Positions 10,766 to 23,577 are shown, numbered from the stretch's first letter. The stretch: DNA of 64,000 nucleotides from Ilex aquifolium (GCA_951799425.1 OX637402.1:34129492-34193491), one strand, 5' to 3'. Numbers and translations: made by a program. The notes: generated by a model from the sequence alone, not told the origin.

Positions 10766-11445
10766 GCTGAGTTGTTATGGAGATGATGCAAGTATAGTGG
10801 TGGCGGTGGTGTGGAGTAAAAATGAGCTATCGAAGTGGAACTTGAATGGGTTTTTGTGTGGTAGTAATGGTGGTGAGCGTTATTGTGGAGGTGATGACAA
10901 CGTGATGGTTGGCGTTACTCGGGAGGTGACGATGGTGAGATGGTGGCAGTGCTATAGTGAGAAAAGTGGTAGCCAAATATATATATATATATTCAAATTC
11001 AAATTCATGTTACTATTTTTTTTATTATGTTACTATTCATGTTACCGTTTTTATTGAGTATGTTACTGTTCATGTTACTATTATGTTGAGCATGTTACTG
11101 TTTTTGTTGAGCATGTTACTATTATTATTTTACTAAATATTAATATTCAATATTCAATGTTAATATTAATACACCTAACCTATATATGGATATAGATAGA
11201 TAAGAGAGAGGAAGAATTTTAATGTTAGTTAAACTCTTAACCTATATATGGATATAGATAAATATGAGAAAGAAAAGATTTTAATGTTAGTCAAACTCCT
11301 AACATTTATAAGTTTTTAATTTTTATTTTTATTTCACTTCTAAATGGAATGGATAGTATGGTAAAATTGACAAAAAATGGACTTCATAACAAATAAGTTT
11401 CCTTGATGGACTTAAGTCCAAACAAGTCCACATAGGGGACCGGCC
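10466..11445. mobile_element. Possible inverted-repeat (MITE-like) element
   Basis: CCCTAGATGTACTTGTTTGGA near 10468 matches, inverted, TCCAAACAAGTCCACATAGGG near 11416-11436. AAACTTAT/ATAAGTTT words are also inverted further inside. I found no convincing target duplication. The interior carries a (CT)n(TA)n microsatellite (10697-10762) and repeated TTACTGTTCATGTTACTATT-like text at about 11010-11125. It may be an old transposon; the class is unclear. Confidence 0.35.
10697..10762. repeat. (CT)n(TA)n microsatellite
   Basis: A CT run of about 11 units passes directly into a TA run of more than 20 units. It is in intergenic DNA and looks hypervariable. Confidence 0.9.
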
Positions 11446-12055
11446 TCCAAATTTCCCTATAAAATTTGGTCAAATCCCATAGCAACAGACGCCTATAATG
11501 GCTGTGCACATGGTCCAATGCTAGGAAACCTATTGGGTAGGTCAGTACAGCATTGGAAAGGCCTTTCCCATCTTAAAGTTTTGGGCTTTTGATTGGATTT
11601 AGATTGTAAAGTTTTTTGATTAGCGAACTTATATTTTGAGAATGCGAATTCAGTGGAGTGAGAATGCGAATTTATTCGCTCTCAGTCCGCAAATTCAAAC
11701 AGCAGAGCGTTGGGTAGAAATAACGAATTTTGTGACTAAAGGGAGAATTAAGCAACGGAAGTGGACAAGTATGATTGTCTTAACCTTAGTTTCGGACAGG
11801 ATCTCGAAGATTTAGTCTGCTCAAACAGATCTCTCAATGTATAGCTCATCGCTTATTGGAATGCGCTTGATTGAAATTTGAAAGGACTCGTAAAGTAATT
11901 AAATTTATAAGTCCGAATTAACATATGAGATGAAAGGAGATGTGAATTGGTGACTGAAGAATTAAAATTATGTGGATTTTCTCTATTGGACACTTTGACA
12001 AAAGTCTCGAGGAAGGATCTAGAGAAAGAAGAGAAGACCACGGGTAGGAGCATTA

Positions 12056-12456
12056 TGGGGGCATCGCGGACATAGCCCTCATGCAGTCATGGCCCCGCGC
12101 GCTGACAAGTTGCAATCATTGACCTCGGGAGCCCTCCTTTGTCTCGGCTAACATACGCTTCCTCGGAAGCCATGTCCAAATTGCATTCTAAGAAATGTTA
12201 TATCCATTTAATTAAAGTTGGGACACGTGGCTCATGATGAGCGGCCATCAATATCCCCACAGTCAAGGAAATTGCAAGTTGGCGCATGTGTCAGAAGGTA
12301 ACGGTGGGTAACCTCTACTGTGTTATAAATACTTGCATTACTTACCTACTAAAAGACATTAATTACTATCCGGTCTGAGATAGGTACCCTAGCTCGTGAG
12401 AGCATTTATCTTTTCCACTTTCCCTTTGTTCATTGGTTGGTCTCTTTATATTAACA
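12056..12456 (+). mobile_element. Probable solo LTR or LTR fragment
   Basis: A GC-rich block starts TGGGGGCATCGCGG. It passes through CTCGG-rich text and an ACACGTGGC motif to a TATAAATACTTG promoter-like box at about 12325. It ends in a CT-rich leader-like tail with TATATTAACA at 12456. TG...CA ends, the TATA position and the lack of coding fit a plant LTR. No partner LTR or target duplication was found. The copy is a fossil; its family is not identifiable from this alone. Confidence 0.4.
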
Positions 12457-13536
12457 GCTCAAGTTCCTTTCATCCCACCCATTCATCATACTCATTTCAT
12501 ATTGACACGTGTGTCAATTTTTTTTAACTTCTCACTTACATATTTATACATATATTAATATGTATGTACAATGGCGGAATTAAGTAGCAATTAAAGGGTT
12601 TTTTCGCAACATCTCTATTTGTTTGGTTTGAGACATATGTGAGGGGGAATAAAAATCAAAAGGATTAGAAGAGCAGGTTCAGCCATTCTCCCAAACTGTT
12701 ATCACTGCATCATAGCTGTTACCTGTTAGTTTTGGTTGCTGCTTCTTCAATTGTTATTTTATGTGTGCAGTTTTGAATTGGATTTACCTATCTATCAGAA
12801 CTCAGAAGATGATCTCTCTGCAAACACCCACAATTTGATATTGGTCTTCAGGATATTTTCTCTCCAACACACACACCCCCAAAAAAAAGTGTCAACTCGA
12901 AATGCTTTCACGCCCAACGTCAAATCGCAATGCTCTTAATGCTGTCGTGTTTGTTTTTGTGTGTGCGCACGAGAGGGATTGTCTGGGGAGTGAGGTTTTC
13001 ATGTATAGCTTGATAGGCAAGGTGGGTCTGTGGGCCTTTGAGTGGAACGGAAGGTGGACGGAGTTCATTGCGGGAGATGGCGATTGTGATAGTCTAGTGG
13101 CATTGGAACCACTACTACGAAGCTCAACGTATTATCTCATTACGTATTATCCCTTGGCTACCGAATTCAAAATTTTTCCTTTCCCTGTACTGAAGCACAG
13201 ACCCAAAAAAAATTAATAAAATATATTCTCTCACTAAATCATTGGAACAAGAATTAATCAGCATGTTTTGGTTTTTATTGCCAAGTTCAACGTATTATAT
13301 CTTAAGTCAATCATTAGTTCAATTAATGTTACAAATATATAACCATTGTTTTTTCAACCTAAAATTTTGATACATTAATCTGTACAAAAAATCCTTCTAC
13401 ACGTCTCTGTAACAACATGAAACACTATTCAAGACTCCTACTTGTCAACGAGAACCCACAATTTCAATCCTCTTATTCAAAGGAGCGGCAACCTCATTCC
13501 TTCCTGTCAAATGTCAGAAGAATTACCAACCTATTC
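12457..13536. other. Intergenic stretch, no gene recognised
   Basis: Open frames at 12736-12939 and 12902-13216 show no known motif or plant-like codon pattern, and I do not call them genes. The right part (about 13300-13536) should contain the 3' UTR of the minus-strand bromodomain gene that ends at 13537. Confidence 0.5.
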
Positions 13537-16500
13537 TCAGAGCTGCAATGCTAAATCTGGTTGCTTGGGCGAACCAATCTGCAAGCTAGAACTAGGTGAG
13601 CTTGGAGCCTGGAATCTAACATTTAAATCGGGTGGGACTGGAAGAAAATGCTGTCTGTGGTGCGGTGAAAATACCTGCTGAGATAGCTTCCCAGAAAAGC
13701 CAAATTCAGGTGTTGCATGTGAATTGGGGCCTCCATCTGGGGGAGATCTGGTGTTCCTGGGGTGTAATCTACCCAAACTTTCTGACATGGAATCCGAATC
13801 AATATGCTCTGTGGGTGCAGGATGTGTGGATGGAGTGTCACTTCTGGAAACCCTGCCAAGCAATTGATAAGACTCTGAGGCCTCTTCCAACCCAAATTGT
13901 CCTGTTCGCAAGGATGACCTTGCCATCCCCGTTTTCGATAAAAGCTCATATCCAAGTACACCATTAATACCATTTCTATCTGAGTGAAGTAAAGATTTCT
14001 GTTGAGTCTGTTGGGAAGTTCCGGGTCTTATTATCCCAGAAACACCACTCGTCACTACAGTCAACTCATTTTGGGAATTCACTCTACTAGCAGCTTCAAC
14101 CATGTGTTCCCTGTCTAGTAAAGAAGACTGGTATGCAGGGAGAGAATTTACACCAAAACTAGATGCAGTTACTGATCTGCTTGGATGGCCATCACGTAGC
14201 TCATCTGTTGAAGACTTCTGTTTTTCAGATGAAAAAGACAGTGGCTGCAGTGACGCTTCATTTTCTCCCACCCATCCAGGCCCAAACTTCAGCCCAGGAG
14301 GCAGTACACTCTCAATTTTCTTTGAAGCAATTTTCCAAGCAACAGGCCCAAGATTCGCAGCAAATCGAGCTAGGCTTCTTGTATAACCATGTTCTGAGGT
14401 GAGACCTACCTGAATTGCCAGGTGGAGAGAAACACAAATCAGCTTACCTTAATTGGCCAAAACCGTTAAGACAGATCACACCAGCATCTAAGCATTATAT
14501 GCACGTGGAAGATGGCAGACATATCATACAATGCAACCAGCTTTCTATTATTTCAGTCAAAGTGACGGCTTATTAGATGAACTCCTATAGGTCCTCAGGA
14601 CCTACTCAAATTCTCATAACTATCACTTGCAATGCAGCAGCAGAGTTAATGAAAAATAGATGAGACAACCATTCAGCCGACAAATATCAGTTCAAGACTT
14701 CACTTAATACATCTTTACTTTTTTCACTAAGAGCTAGTCTTCATTGGGGAGGCCAAGGAGTAATAAGTCAATGAGGTGATATAAAGCGAATGAGAATTTT
14801 GCTTACCCCCCCCCCCCCTCCCCTTTTTTCCCTCCCCCCGCATCTTTTATTTTTTCAGAAAAATTGGAGGAAGAGGAAAAGGAAAGAAAGAATAATGAAT
14901 AGCAATTAAGAGAGCGTACAAATTTCCAGATATAACGAATATCTCACAATACATACCGGCATTAACTGCTTCACACCTCCATCAAGGTAAGACAAAGCAG
15001 GTGGCTCATGGCTAAAAGCCAAAGATTGCTTATAGGTATCACGCCTGTTCTCATCTAAAGAAAACTGTTTCTTCCCATGTTTCATGTCAGCCTTCAGAAT
15101 GGATGCTGTAAAATTGAAAGAGAAGAAAAGGCTCGACATACCAAGGTTTTAGAAAAGATTAAATAACACTAACAATAAAATAGAGCAAGCACAAGCCCAA
15201 ACCTGGAAACTCATCATTCCAATTGGACAACCAGTCAGAGTGGTTCTCACTATTGCGAGTACCAAGGGAGTTGAGTGCTGAATCAGTAGACTGAAACCTA
15301 TGCAACATAGGTCCTCTTCTTAGATTGTAGGTATTAGACCCACTCGCATAATCTTCCGGACTAGCGAGCATCGCACCTGAGGAAAGCTCAGGACCAACAC
15401 GGTCAACAGGGGCGCTGACGAGAGATTTTTTCATGTGTTTGCTTGGTGGCCTGCCTCTTCTCACAATTTTCGGTTGTGGTTCACCATCATCACCTTCTTG
15501 CTTCAAATTTTTGAAGTCTCTTTTTGCCAGCTCTTGTATGGACCGTGCCTACAATAAGCCCCAACATTCAGGAATCGCGCCAACTTCAAATACAGATCAG
15601 AAGTACGAAGTAACATTAATAATAAAGAAAATAGGAATGTTGAAGAGTTGAAGAGTTGGATATACCTGCCGAAAGTAAACAGTATCAGATGTGTTATACT
15701 GCATGGCATTTGAACATATCAAGAACACATCTGCCTGCATGATTTACAAGGAAGGGGTGGAGTCAGGGTACGCTCTCTTACTAATTGTCACCGCATGTAC
15801 AATTCCCAAAAGATGGCCAAAACATAAGAAAAAAATAAAGCAAAAAAATTCATAAAACTTTGTTCGACTAGACAAGCCAAAGGTATCATACGATGATATG
15901 CTGCTTTAAATGAAGCTTGGTAGAACCACAAACAAGATATCATATGCCTTCAGACATGTCAAAAAATCATGAATAACAACACTAAGCCATCGCAGTCACC
16001 CTGTTAAAACTTTATTACATTACAGTAGACTTACTCCCAACCATAATCATGAAAATTGCACATATCAGACCCATTCATCCTATTTATCAAATCAACTGTG
16101 ATTACAATCATTCTTTTCGGTGGATTGTTTCTGCCACGCAGGAAATGGAAATGTTTTGAAAATGTTACAGAAACAAAATGAAAACAGATAAAAAAATTTA
16201 GAATTTATTTCCAAATCATTCCAAAATATTGATCGAAATATAAATAAACATTTGATAAAAAGCAAAGCATAAAATAAATTTCAAAGGGATTATTAGAAAC
16301 TATTAGAGCATCCAACCCAAAATCAATTAGCAACAGGTGGAGTGCCCCCTTAAGTATATAAATCAACTTTAGTGGTCATAATTATTCGATATAGGATATA
16401 AGCTCTCTTAACACCCTCCTTTACATTGGATAGCTCGCACGTGGGGTCAACAAATAAACAATAAACCATGCATACTAGAAAATTAAGATGGGTAAAAGAC

Positions 16501-19500
16501 TTGGCTCACTAACCACCTAAGACCCAACTCTAATATCATGTTAGAGTATCCAATCCAATCCAAAAACAATTGGCAATGGATGGAGTGGCCTCTCAACAAT
16601 ATAAATCAACCTTAGTGATCCTAATTATTCAATCTATGATACAAGCCCTCTTAACAAAAACAAAGCCAAGTATAGGCTGCATTCATACAAATTGATGAGA
16701 TGTTTATTGATAATTTTCTTCAACACTAACCAAAAAGCCCATATGGCCCTATATTTTCGTTTTCTCCCAAATTGCTGTTTTTGTTAGTAATACATATAAC
16801 GTTTTCTGCATGAAGGGCACTAGAAGAGAAATGGAATAATGGTGAGCCAGAGATAGTCCCGAGTTAAAATGCACAGGGTAGTAGAGAGCAATCCACATAC
16901 TATCTTTGAGGTGCATTACAAACTCCAGCCTACATTCTAACAAAGCTGCTAAAATTACAATAAAGCCCAAATCGAATTTCACTACTATGGAAAAACAAAA
17001 ATTGTATACCACTATAAATGGCCACTAAATAGCCATTACAGGCAAGATCCACCTTATAAAATATGCCTTAGCAAACAGTGAAAGGAAAGTTCCTCTGTTT
17101 ACTGGAAAAGGAAAAGGAGTTCTCATAAAAAAAAATATCTTTCTTGTGTGCTTGTCAGAAGCACATCACATGCTCGCAGTAAGCAGCACAAGCTGCCAGA
17201 AACAGCAGACCATAAGCATTAAGCGGTAGACTATATTATGTACTTTTCTCCTATCCACGGCATGTCAAAGAACAGTTCACTTGATAGTTCAAGCAGGCCT
17301 CTGAAGTACTGGCAAATACTTTTCACCTGAGTAAAATGGTGGTAATGGAACGGGAACAACTGGGAAGAGGTATTTAAGGAAAGGAGAGATTCCAAAAAGA
17401 ATTAACATTCAAACCCACGATAAAAATCAATGGTCACAAGTACATTGGACAATGGAAGAAAGATGCAATGACAAAAATTTAAAAACGCATTCAACTAAAA
17501 TCAATTCTTGTGAAATTAGTCTTTTGTTTTATAGTCTCCAGATTAGAACTATCCTTATATAACTATGAATGTCATCATATCATATGACATTTTAACTACA
17601 TCCACAATCCAGTCCCAATTGCAATCATCCTCCTCTCTTCATTTAACCAATTTCAGCCATTAATTTAAACAAAAAACAAAATACAGGCTGTATCTCTCCC
17701 ATATTTGCTGTCCTCTCAATAGTATTCACTTAGCAATGATTATAAAATCAGGCATCCAAAATTGATGTTTTTAGGCTGTTTTCTTTTTCCTTTTCATTTT
17801 CAAACAAAAAAAAAAGCACCGAAAAACATTTGAAATACCTAATATAAAGAATGGAAGTGAGGACCATAAAATTGGAGGTGGTTAATAGAGAAGTGCTTGG
17901 TGTTCAGTTAGGGACATCCTGAAGTCATAGCATCATACAATAAGCCCGGGTTAATTGTGCCATAGAGGATAAACTGACGTAGCTAAGGTATACTATATGT
18001 TGAAGTCATAATATCTACCAAAATCATGCAAATGCCGGAGTTAATAGAAATCACCAATACCGTATTGAAATGTACCAACACCCAACCATCATATTTTAAG
18101 ATATCCCAGAGTACACAACCAACCTCCAAATCTTCCAAGTTTGAATAAAGTCCCTGGTCAAGTTTTCTCCTCACAGTCCCAAAATCCATTGGATGTTCAA
18201 TAATTTCAAGGTAATCAGGTAGCTGCATGGAAACTATTTCTATATCAATTTAAGATATATCAATTCCAAAAATGGAAAATCAAAGTACAATCAGTTTAAA
18301 TGCGACATTTCCAGAAAAAGCACCTCATTCGGATCAACAGGTTCTGAGAAAACCCCATAAGTGTCCTTCCTGCCGTCAAATGTATATAACCCAAAGAATT
18401 AAAATCAAAACCCAAATGTGAGAGTAAAAGAAAACGGATTTCTAAGAAGCTAATAAAAGAAAGTCACACACTTTTGAAGCCTGTCAAGAATGAACACCAA
18501 CAACTTTTTGTCTGGCAAAGGTGTTGTGGGGCCAGACTCCAAAGGCGACCCTGTCCATAAATAAATGGCACAAATTAGACTAACATAGATTAAATTTGCC
18601 TTTTTCTTCGAGAATGGAAGATTTAATTGGTACCATGTAGAGCGTCCGTCGCAATCGAAACCTATTCGTCAGCAAAATTAACCCAGTACCAATAGTTAGA
18701 ACAGAAACATAATTAGATATAAATCTAGCTGTTATTAAAGATTCAACAACAATAAAAGCCACAGTAAAAAGGTCAGAAGAAGCAGATAATAAAACAACGC
18801 CACAACAAGCACAAGTGGAATAACTGAGAATAATTAAAAGAAAAGACAAATTTGAACTTTTCTGGTGTAGTAATAGATAAAGGTCCGATTAATTACAAAC
18901 AATCAAGAAAATAATAATAATAAGAAGCATTTATACATAGAAACTGTAGACTAAAGCTCATCCACATTTTATTTCACAATACTAAAAAAGAAATAAATAT
19001 TTACTCTAGGCAAAAGACCCTTGACCAAGTCAAAACACAAACACCCACTTCCGATCTAGGAAGTCACAGAAAAGAACCTTCGAATTGCGCGCGAAATCCA
19101 AAAAGATTCAAAACAATTCAAGGTACAGAAACCTCAAAAGATAACCACACACTATCAAAAATAGGAAAACCAAAAAAAAAAAACGTCTTTTACCATTTTC
19201 CAAAAATATAAACATATTGCAAAGGATTCGAATTTCTAAAAGTAAAAAAAAAAATGGGGAAAACGCCGATGAATAAATATTCACTACCTGATAAGCATCG
19301 ACGTCGTCAGATCTGTCACTAACAGCATTGATCTTACGTTTCTTGATCGAAGTCTCGTTATTCTCGCCATCCTCGTCCGAATTTGAACCCGAATCCAGAG
19401 AAGAAGAATGATGAAAATGTTGCTTCAATTGGGGCAAACGAACAACGAGTTTGACTTTTTTCTCTTTCCTCTCATCATCGTCGTCGTTGTCGATAAATTC

Positions 19501-19677
19501 CGGTGCCGGAGATAGAGCTTCGGGATTAGGGTTCCGTCGGCTGGATCGACGTGTTGGGGTGTTGTCGAAATTAGGGTTTTGTGGTTGATTGAGAGCGCGC
19601 TTTTGGAGGTCTAAGAGAGAAGGACGTCCTTTTTTCTTCTTCTTTCTCTTCGTCTCTGCAGTAGCTACCTTACCCAT
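13537..19677 (-). CDS. BRD1/BRD2: Bromodomain protein, BRD1/BRD2-type SWI/SNF (BAS) subunit
   Basis: Nine coding exons join in frame to 692 residues: 19677-19288, 18661-18634, 18550-18472, 18369-18324, 18222-18124, 15734-15666, 15548-15203, 15105-14957, 14409-13537. All introns are GT-AG. The N-terminus is basic (KRKKKKKGRPSLLDLQKRAL, AT-hook-like GRP, nuclear signal), followed by an Asp/Glu patch. The bromodomain spans about 150-240 and includes KKDTYGVFSEPVDPNELPDY, IIEHPMDFGTVRRKL and the acetyl-lysine-contact Asn in NAMQYN (N228). The 3' half is long, Ser/Pro-rich and mostly disordered. Arabidopsis BRD1 (At1g20670) and BRD2 (At1g76380) are similar in domain order and length and are subunits of BRM-containing SWI/SNF remodellers in the nucleus. 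Assignment to BRD1 or BRD2 specifically is not possible. A TRIM sits in the 2.4-kb fifth intron. Confidence 0.92.
16301..16656 (-). mobile_element. TRIM (terminal-repeat retrotransposon in miniature) in a BRD intron
   Basis: Two direct repeats of about 115 bases (16301-16413 and 16539-16656) with TGTTA...TAACA-type ends flank about 125 bases of internal DNA. Read on the minus strand, the segment after the first LTR resembles the tRNA-Met primer-binding site (TGRTATYAGAGY, about 16521-16538). A purine tract AAAGGAGGG lies directly before the second LTR. Flanking 5-mers GAAAC/AAAAC look like a target duplication. It has no coding part, as usual for TRIMs. The LTRs differ at roughly a fifth of positions, so the insertion is old. 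It is a fossil and lies within the fifth intron of the bromodomain gene. Confidence 0.85.
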
Positions 19678-20019
19678 TCTTGGCGTCTCCTCTCTCTCTC
19701 TCCCTCTCTCTCTCTTTCTCCTCTTGTTTCTCTCGTCTTTTCCTCTCTCCAAACAGGCGTGAATTATTTTTTCTTTTTTTTTAAAAAAAAATTTTGGCAA
19801 CACGAAATGGGTGATAGTCACGTGACTGAGGTTGAGTATTCACATTGTCGTTCTGGTTGCTTCGACTTTGAGAATCGAGAGAGTGTCGTCACGCGCTCTT
19901 AAAGGGACGTGACTCACAACAATGTATTTCTCGTGCCGGCCTCCCCCTGTGATATTAAATTCAAAACTACAGTCTCCATCCCTGTTTATAAAAAAAATAA
20001 AAATTCTAAACTCCATCAA
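19678..20019 (-). promoter_or_regulatory. Leader and promoter region of the bromodomain gene
   Basis: On the minus strand, the DNA just before the ATG is a GA-rich leader (GAGAGAGAGAGGGAGAGAGA, about 19690-19720), the counterpart of the CT-rich leaders seen elsewhere in the window on the other strand. No other gene starts here. The Mutator-like element begins 350 bases upstream of the ATG and may bound the promoter. Confidence 0.45.
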
Positions 20020-20028
20020 TACAATATT

Positions 20029-20944
20029 GGGTGGGGTTGGACTATTCCCACTCTATAAATCTTTATTTTTATTTTATTTAATTTTTTATTATTAAATTAC
20101 TAAATTCACTTTTTTTATATTCACTCTATTAGTAACTAAGTTCACCCTATACTATATATACCCCATTAATAATTAAATTTACTCATTCTATGTACACCAT
20201 TTTAATAATAGAAGACATCGTAAAAAAAATAATAAAAGAAGATAATTACTTTAAATGCATAAATATATTTACGAAATAAGAAAAAAAAGAACAAAGCAAA
20301 ATTGAAACAAGAAAAAAAAAAACCAAAAACGAAACAAGCAAAAAAAATCAAGCATACTGAAACAAGACAAAAAAACAAACCGAAACAAAAAGGAAAAAAA
20401 TCAAACAAATATGAAAAGAACAAGTAAAACTACAAGACGTAAAACCGAATATGAAAAAAAAAAAAAAACATCAAGCACAGACACAAAATCGAACAAGAAA
20501 AAAAAATAACAAATATAGATGCAAAACCTTAACAAGATAAAAAAAGAACAAATAATCTGAAAGCATACATATATATACACACGCATAAATTTTAAATATT
20601 AAATTATTAAACTTGACAGATATTTCAAAACATACCGAAAATAATGAAAATCCATATAACAAATATAAAATCAAACATATAATTAAATTTAGAAGTAATA
20701 CTAATTTGTATCTCACTGAAATAATTTATAAAGATGAGATAGATAATGAAATTCTAATTATGATAAAATATAAAGTGAGTTTATTTATTAAAAAAAGTGT
20801 ATGTAGTATGTGGTAGACTTAGTTACTAATAGGGAGGGTATAGAAGGGATGAACTTAGTAATTTGATAATGAGAAATTTAAATATGATGAAAATGGAGAT
20901 TTGTGAGGTAGGAGTAGCCCACGCCCCCCCCCCCCCCCCCCCCC
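20029..20944. mobile_element. Mutator-like long-TIR element (MULE-type MITE)
   Basis: Inverted repeats of about 150 bases (20029-20185 and about 20775-20944) share ATTACTAARTTCA and CTATTAGTAACTAAGT blocks. Flanking 9-mers TACAATATT (20020-20028) and TACAATACT (20945-20953) differ at one base, as expected for a 9-bp Mutator target duplication. The interior is A-rich (AAAAACAAAC words on the plus strand) with no transposase. The right end has been altered by a run of about 20 C (20925-20944). The element lies upstream of the bromodomain gene. Confidence 0.75.
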
Positions 20945-21125
20945 TACAATACTTCATTCCAATTTTATTCATCCCATAAAACATCATTTACATTTTGATA
21001 ATAACTATATAATTCATTATAAATTAGTTAAAATCATATTTTCTTAATATTTTATTAAAAACATCAATTATATTATCATTATGACTATGCTTATACCATT
21101 CATTATGAATTTTGATTGTATTTAT

Positions 21126-21962
21126 CAGTGTTATCAGAACCAGATCGGACTGGCCGGTCGGACCAGTTCAACCGTGACCCGGGTCCTTAATCGGTCCGGT
21201 TCTCTAATTGGACCGCATAAGGAAGAGAATCGGATAAAAACTGAAAAATCGGCCGATTTTTGTAAAAAACCATGAACCGGACTGTTTGATGCAATAAGGA
21301 AGCAGCCCCTTTCCCTTCGTCTGATAACACTAATCGATTTTTTTTGCCCTAAATCACTGAAGCACAACGACAAACTTGGCTGAACATCGTGTACTGAAGG
21401 TGGTTGATCTTGGTTGAACATCGTGCACTGAAGGTGACTAATCTTGGGGCACAGCCCCTTTCCCTCCCTCACAACCTTGGCTGATCTTGAGCGCCACTTC
21501 ACATCAGGCGACAAAGGTGGACTGATTTGGAGGTATGCCCATCTCTTTCTCTCTCTCTCTCTCTCTCGATAAAGAAAGGATCTATTTTTTTTTCTCTCTC
21601 TCTCTCTTTTTCATTCACGCGATTTTGATTTCAGACCAAAACAAAAAGAAGTTGTCAATCCACATAATAAAGAAAGAAAGACAAGACAACCCCCCAATGA
21701 TTCTTCTGTTCTGTTGTAACCTCTGTTGTAATTTTACTTTCATTTTGGGGTACAAAATCACCCACTAACTTTAATTTATGACAAATTTTATGCATTTTAG
21801 ACATATTTCATATTTTTTAGCTAAATTATTATGTTTTATAATTATTATATATATATTTTTATTATATGACCGGTTTGACCAGTTGACCCAACGGTTGAAC
21901 CAGTGAACCATTGACCCGGTCCCCGTGCCGGTTCGATGACCGGTCCGGTTCTGATAACATTG
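21126..21962. mobile_element. Non-autonomous hAT-like element with long GC-rich termini and perfect 8-bp target duplication
   Basis: The left end CAGTGTTATCAGAACC and the inverted right end CAATGTTATCAGAACC continue into GGACCGG/CCGGTCC-rich subterminal repeats about 100 bases long. The exact 8-bp duplication GTATTTAT (21118-21125 and 21963-21970) fixes the ends. The interior (about 21290-21780) is unlike the termini. It has two copies of a GAACATCGTGYACTGAAGGTG unit (about 21381-21441), a CCCCTTTCCCT block twice, and a (CT)n tract. No transposase frame is present. The interior may be captured host DNA. Confidence 0.88.
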
Positions 21963-22249
21963 GTATTTATCATCTAATTTATGCAATATTTTAACTCTAA
22001 AGAATAAATATGCAAAAAAATAATTAAAGTTTTGAGGAAGGGCTAAAATTTGAACAAAATATAACACTGATGAAATTTAAGACTTCATGGGTACAAATTT
22101 ATGAAACAATAGGACTTAATCTTGATAGGCACAAACTATCAAAGGTACCACTCAATTGTTTTGATAAAAATATAGGACATAATAATTTTTTTGTGGAGAA
22201 AAAATAGAATTTAATCGCGATTTTTTCTATTTTATTTTTTGTTAAAATA

Positions 22250-22490
22250 TGGAAAAAGTGAAATTTTGATATTTAAAAAATTTGATGATTCCTTATGGAT
22301 GAAGGACACTATATCAACAATTCATTTGCCATATCCACAAATTTATGGAAAATGTAAGAATTTGATATTTAAAATTTGATTCATTATGTTGATATTTAAA
22401 ATTTGAATCATTATGTTTATATTTAAAATTTCATTCATTATGGACGAAGAACACTATGTCAACAATTCAATCGTCATGTCTACAAATTTA
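22250..22490. repeat. AT-rich tandem repeat (GATATTTAAAATTTG unit)
   Basis: Repeats of GATATTTAAAATTTGAT(T/C)ATTATG occur three to four times. They are flanked by two copies of a block reading GAAGRACACTATRTCAACAATTCA. This looks like a degenerate local duplication with no coding sense. Confidence 0.65.
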
Positions 22491-23388
22491 ATATATGAAT
22501 TGATTTCATAAGTCTTGCATAATATTTTTAACCTCAAATCAACACAAACACAATGTACATTTGTTTTAGTAATAGAAATTTATGTTCTTTCCATAAAAAA
22601 TTTTACAACTATTTTGTCCATGATTGTAAACTCGGTTTGGTGTACATGTGCATTGAGCTTAAATCATTACGGGTAACGAATAGAACTATACTCCACCATT
22701 CCAATTGTAAAGGACATCTTCAAACATCAAGGTTTTAAATAGTAGGAAAGTCAAATTCCAAAACCTATAATCATTTTTCCATTGTCATCATTCTCTCAAC
22801 AAACAATCATAACCCCAAACAACACTCACCAAGTGGGAAAAAAAATATTGACTTAGGAAACATCCAGGGCTTTGACATAAAGGAGGAGTTTACCAATAAT
22901 AAGAAAGAGCGTTATCAACATGGAATCCGTAAAAAAACAGAGGAATGTCACAAGCCATCTAGTTTACAAACTAACCAAAGGGAAGGTGCAACACGGAAAA
23001 AAAAGATATTCGGCGTCGAGGTTAATTTATGGTTGCCGCAATACCACATCATCTCAATGCTTACTCAACCCTTACCCTTGGGTCAGAACCTGAAATGAAA
23101 CAAAAAAAAAAAAGTTAATGATTCTGGAACTTCAACTATGACCTGCTTACATTTATGGAGTGTGACATACTATTTAAGTGACAGGGAACTGGAAAAAGGC
23201 AATGTGACTACTACATCTGCGTACAGAAGATTTATTACTCCATATTGCTACAGTCAAAATATCTAAAATGCAAGCAGAACAGCACATTTCGTTCTGCTAC
23301 TATTCTACTATTAACCATTCAATAGAATTGTAGTAAGCCAATACTAATCCTTGAGTGAAAGGTAATAAGGTGTAAATGAAGAGTCAGT

Positions 23389-23577
23389 TACCACCGAGCG
23401 TTAGATCAGTTGGTGAGGGACTGTTCTAGCTTAACCAAGGTCTCGGGTTCGAGTCTTGGGAACGCAGCTGCATTCGGTAGGGAGAGCTTTGCCGCCCTTG
23501 TGGTCCCACTCGGCTCGAATCCGGATTAGTCGGAGTCCAATGTGACTTTCAGATTCCGGATGGTCTGACAAAAAAAA
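23389..23577 (+). mobile_element. tRNA-derived SINE with target-site duplication
   Basis: The 5' part resembles a tRNA gene. A box-A-like TTAGATCAGTTGG (about 23401) and a good box B GGTTCGAGTCT (23446-23456) would serve RNA polymerase III. A tRNA-unrelated body follows and the element ends in an A tail. The flanks carry a 15-bp duplication, AAATGAAGAGYCAGT (23374-23388 and 23578-23592), with one difference. It encodes nothing and would have moved with LINE enzymes. The near-identical duplication suggests a fairly young insertion. Confidence 0.88.

Noticed and set aside
10797-11057. Gly/Val-rich open frame of 86 residues
   Set aside because: It comes from imperfect GGTGG/TGGTG repeats between microsatellites; no family signature.
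12902-13216. Open frame of 104 residues with Trp-rich middle
   Set aside because: There is no recognised motif, no flanking exon fits, and codon use is unremarkable. It is not supported as a gene.
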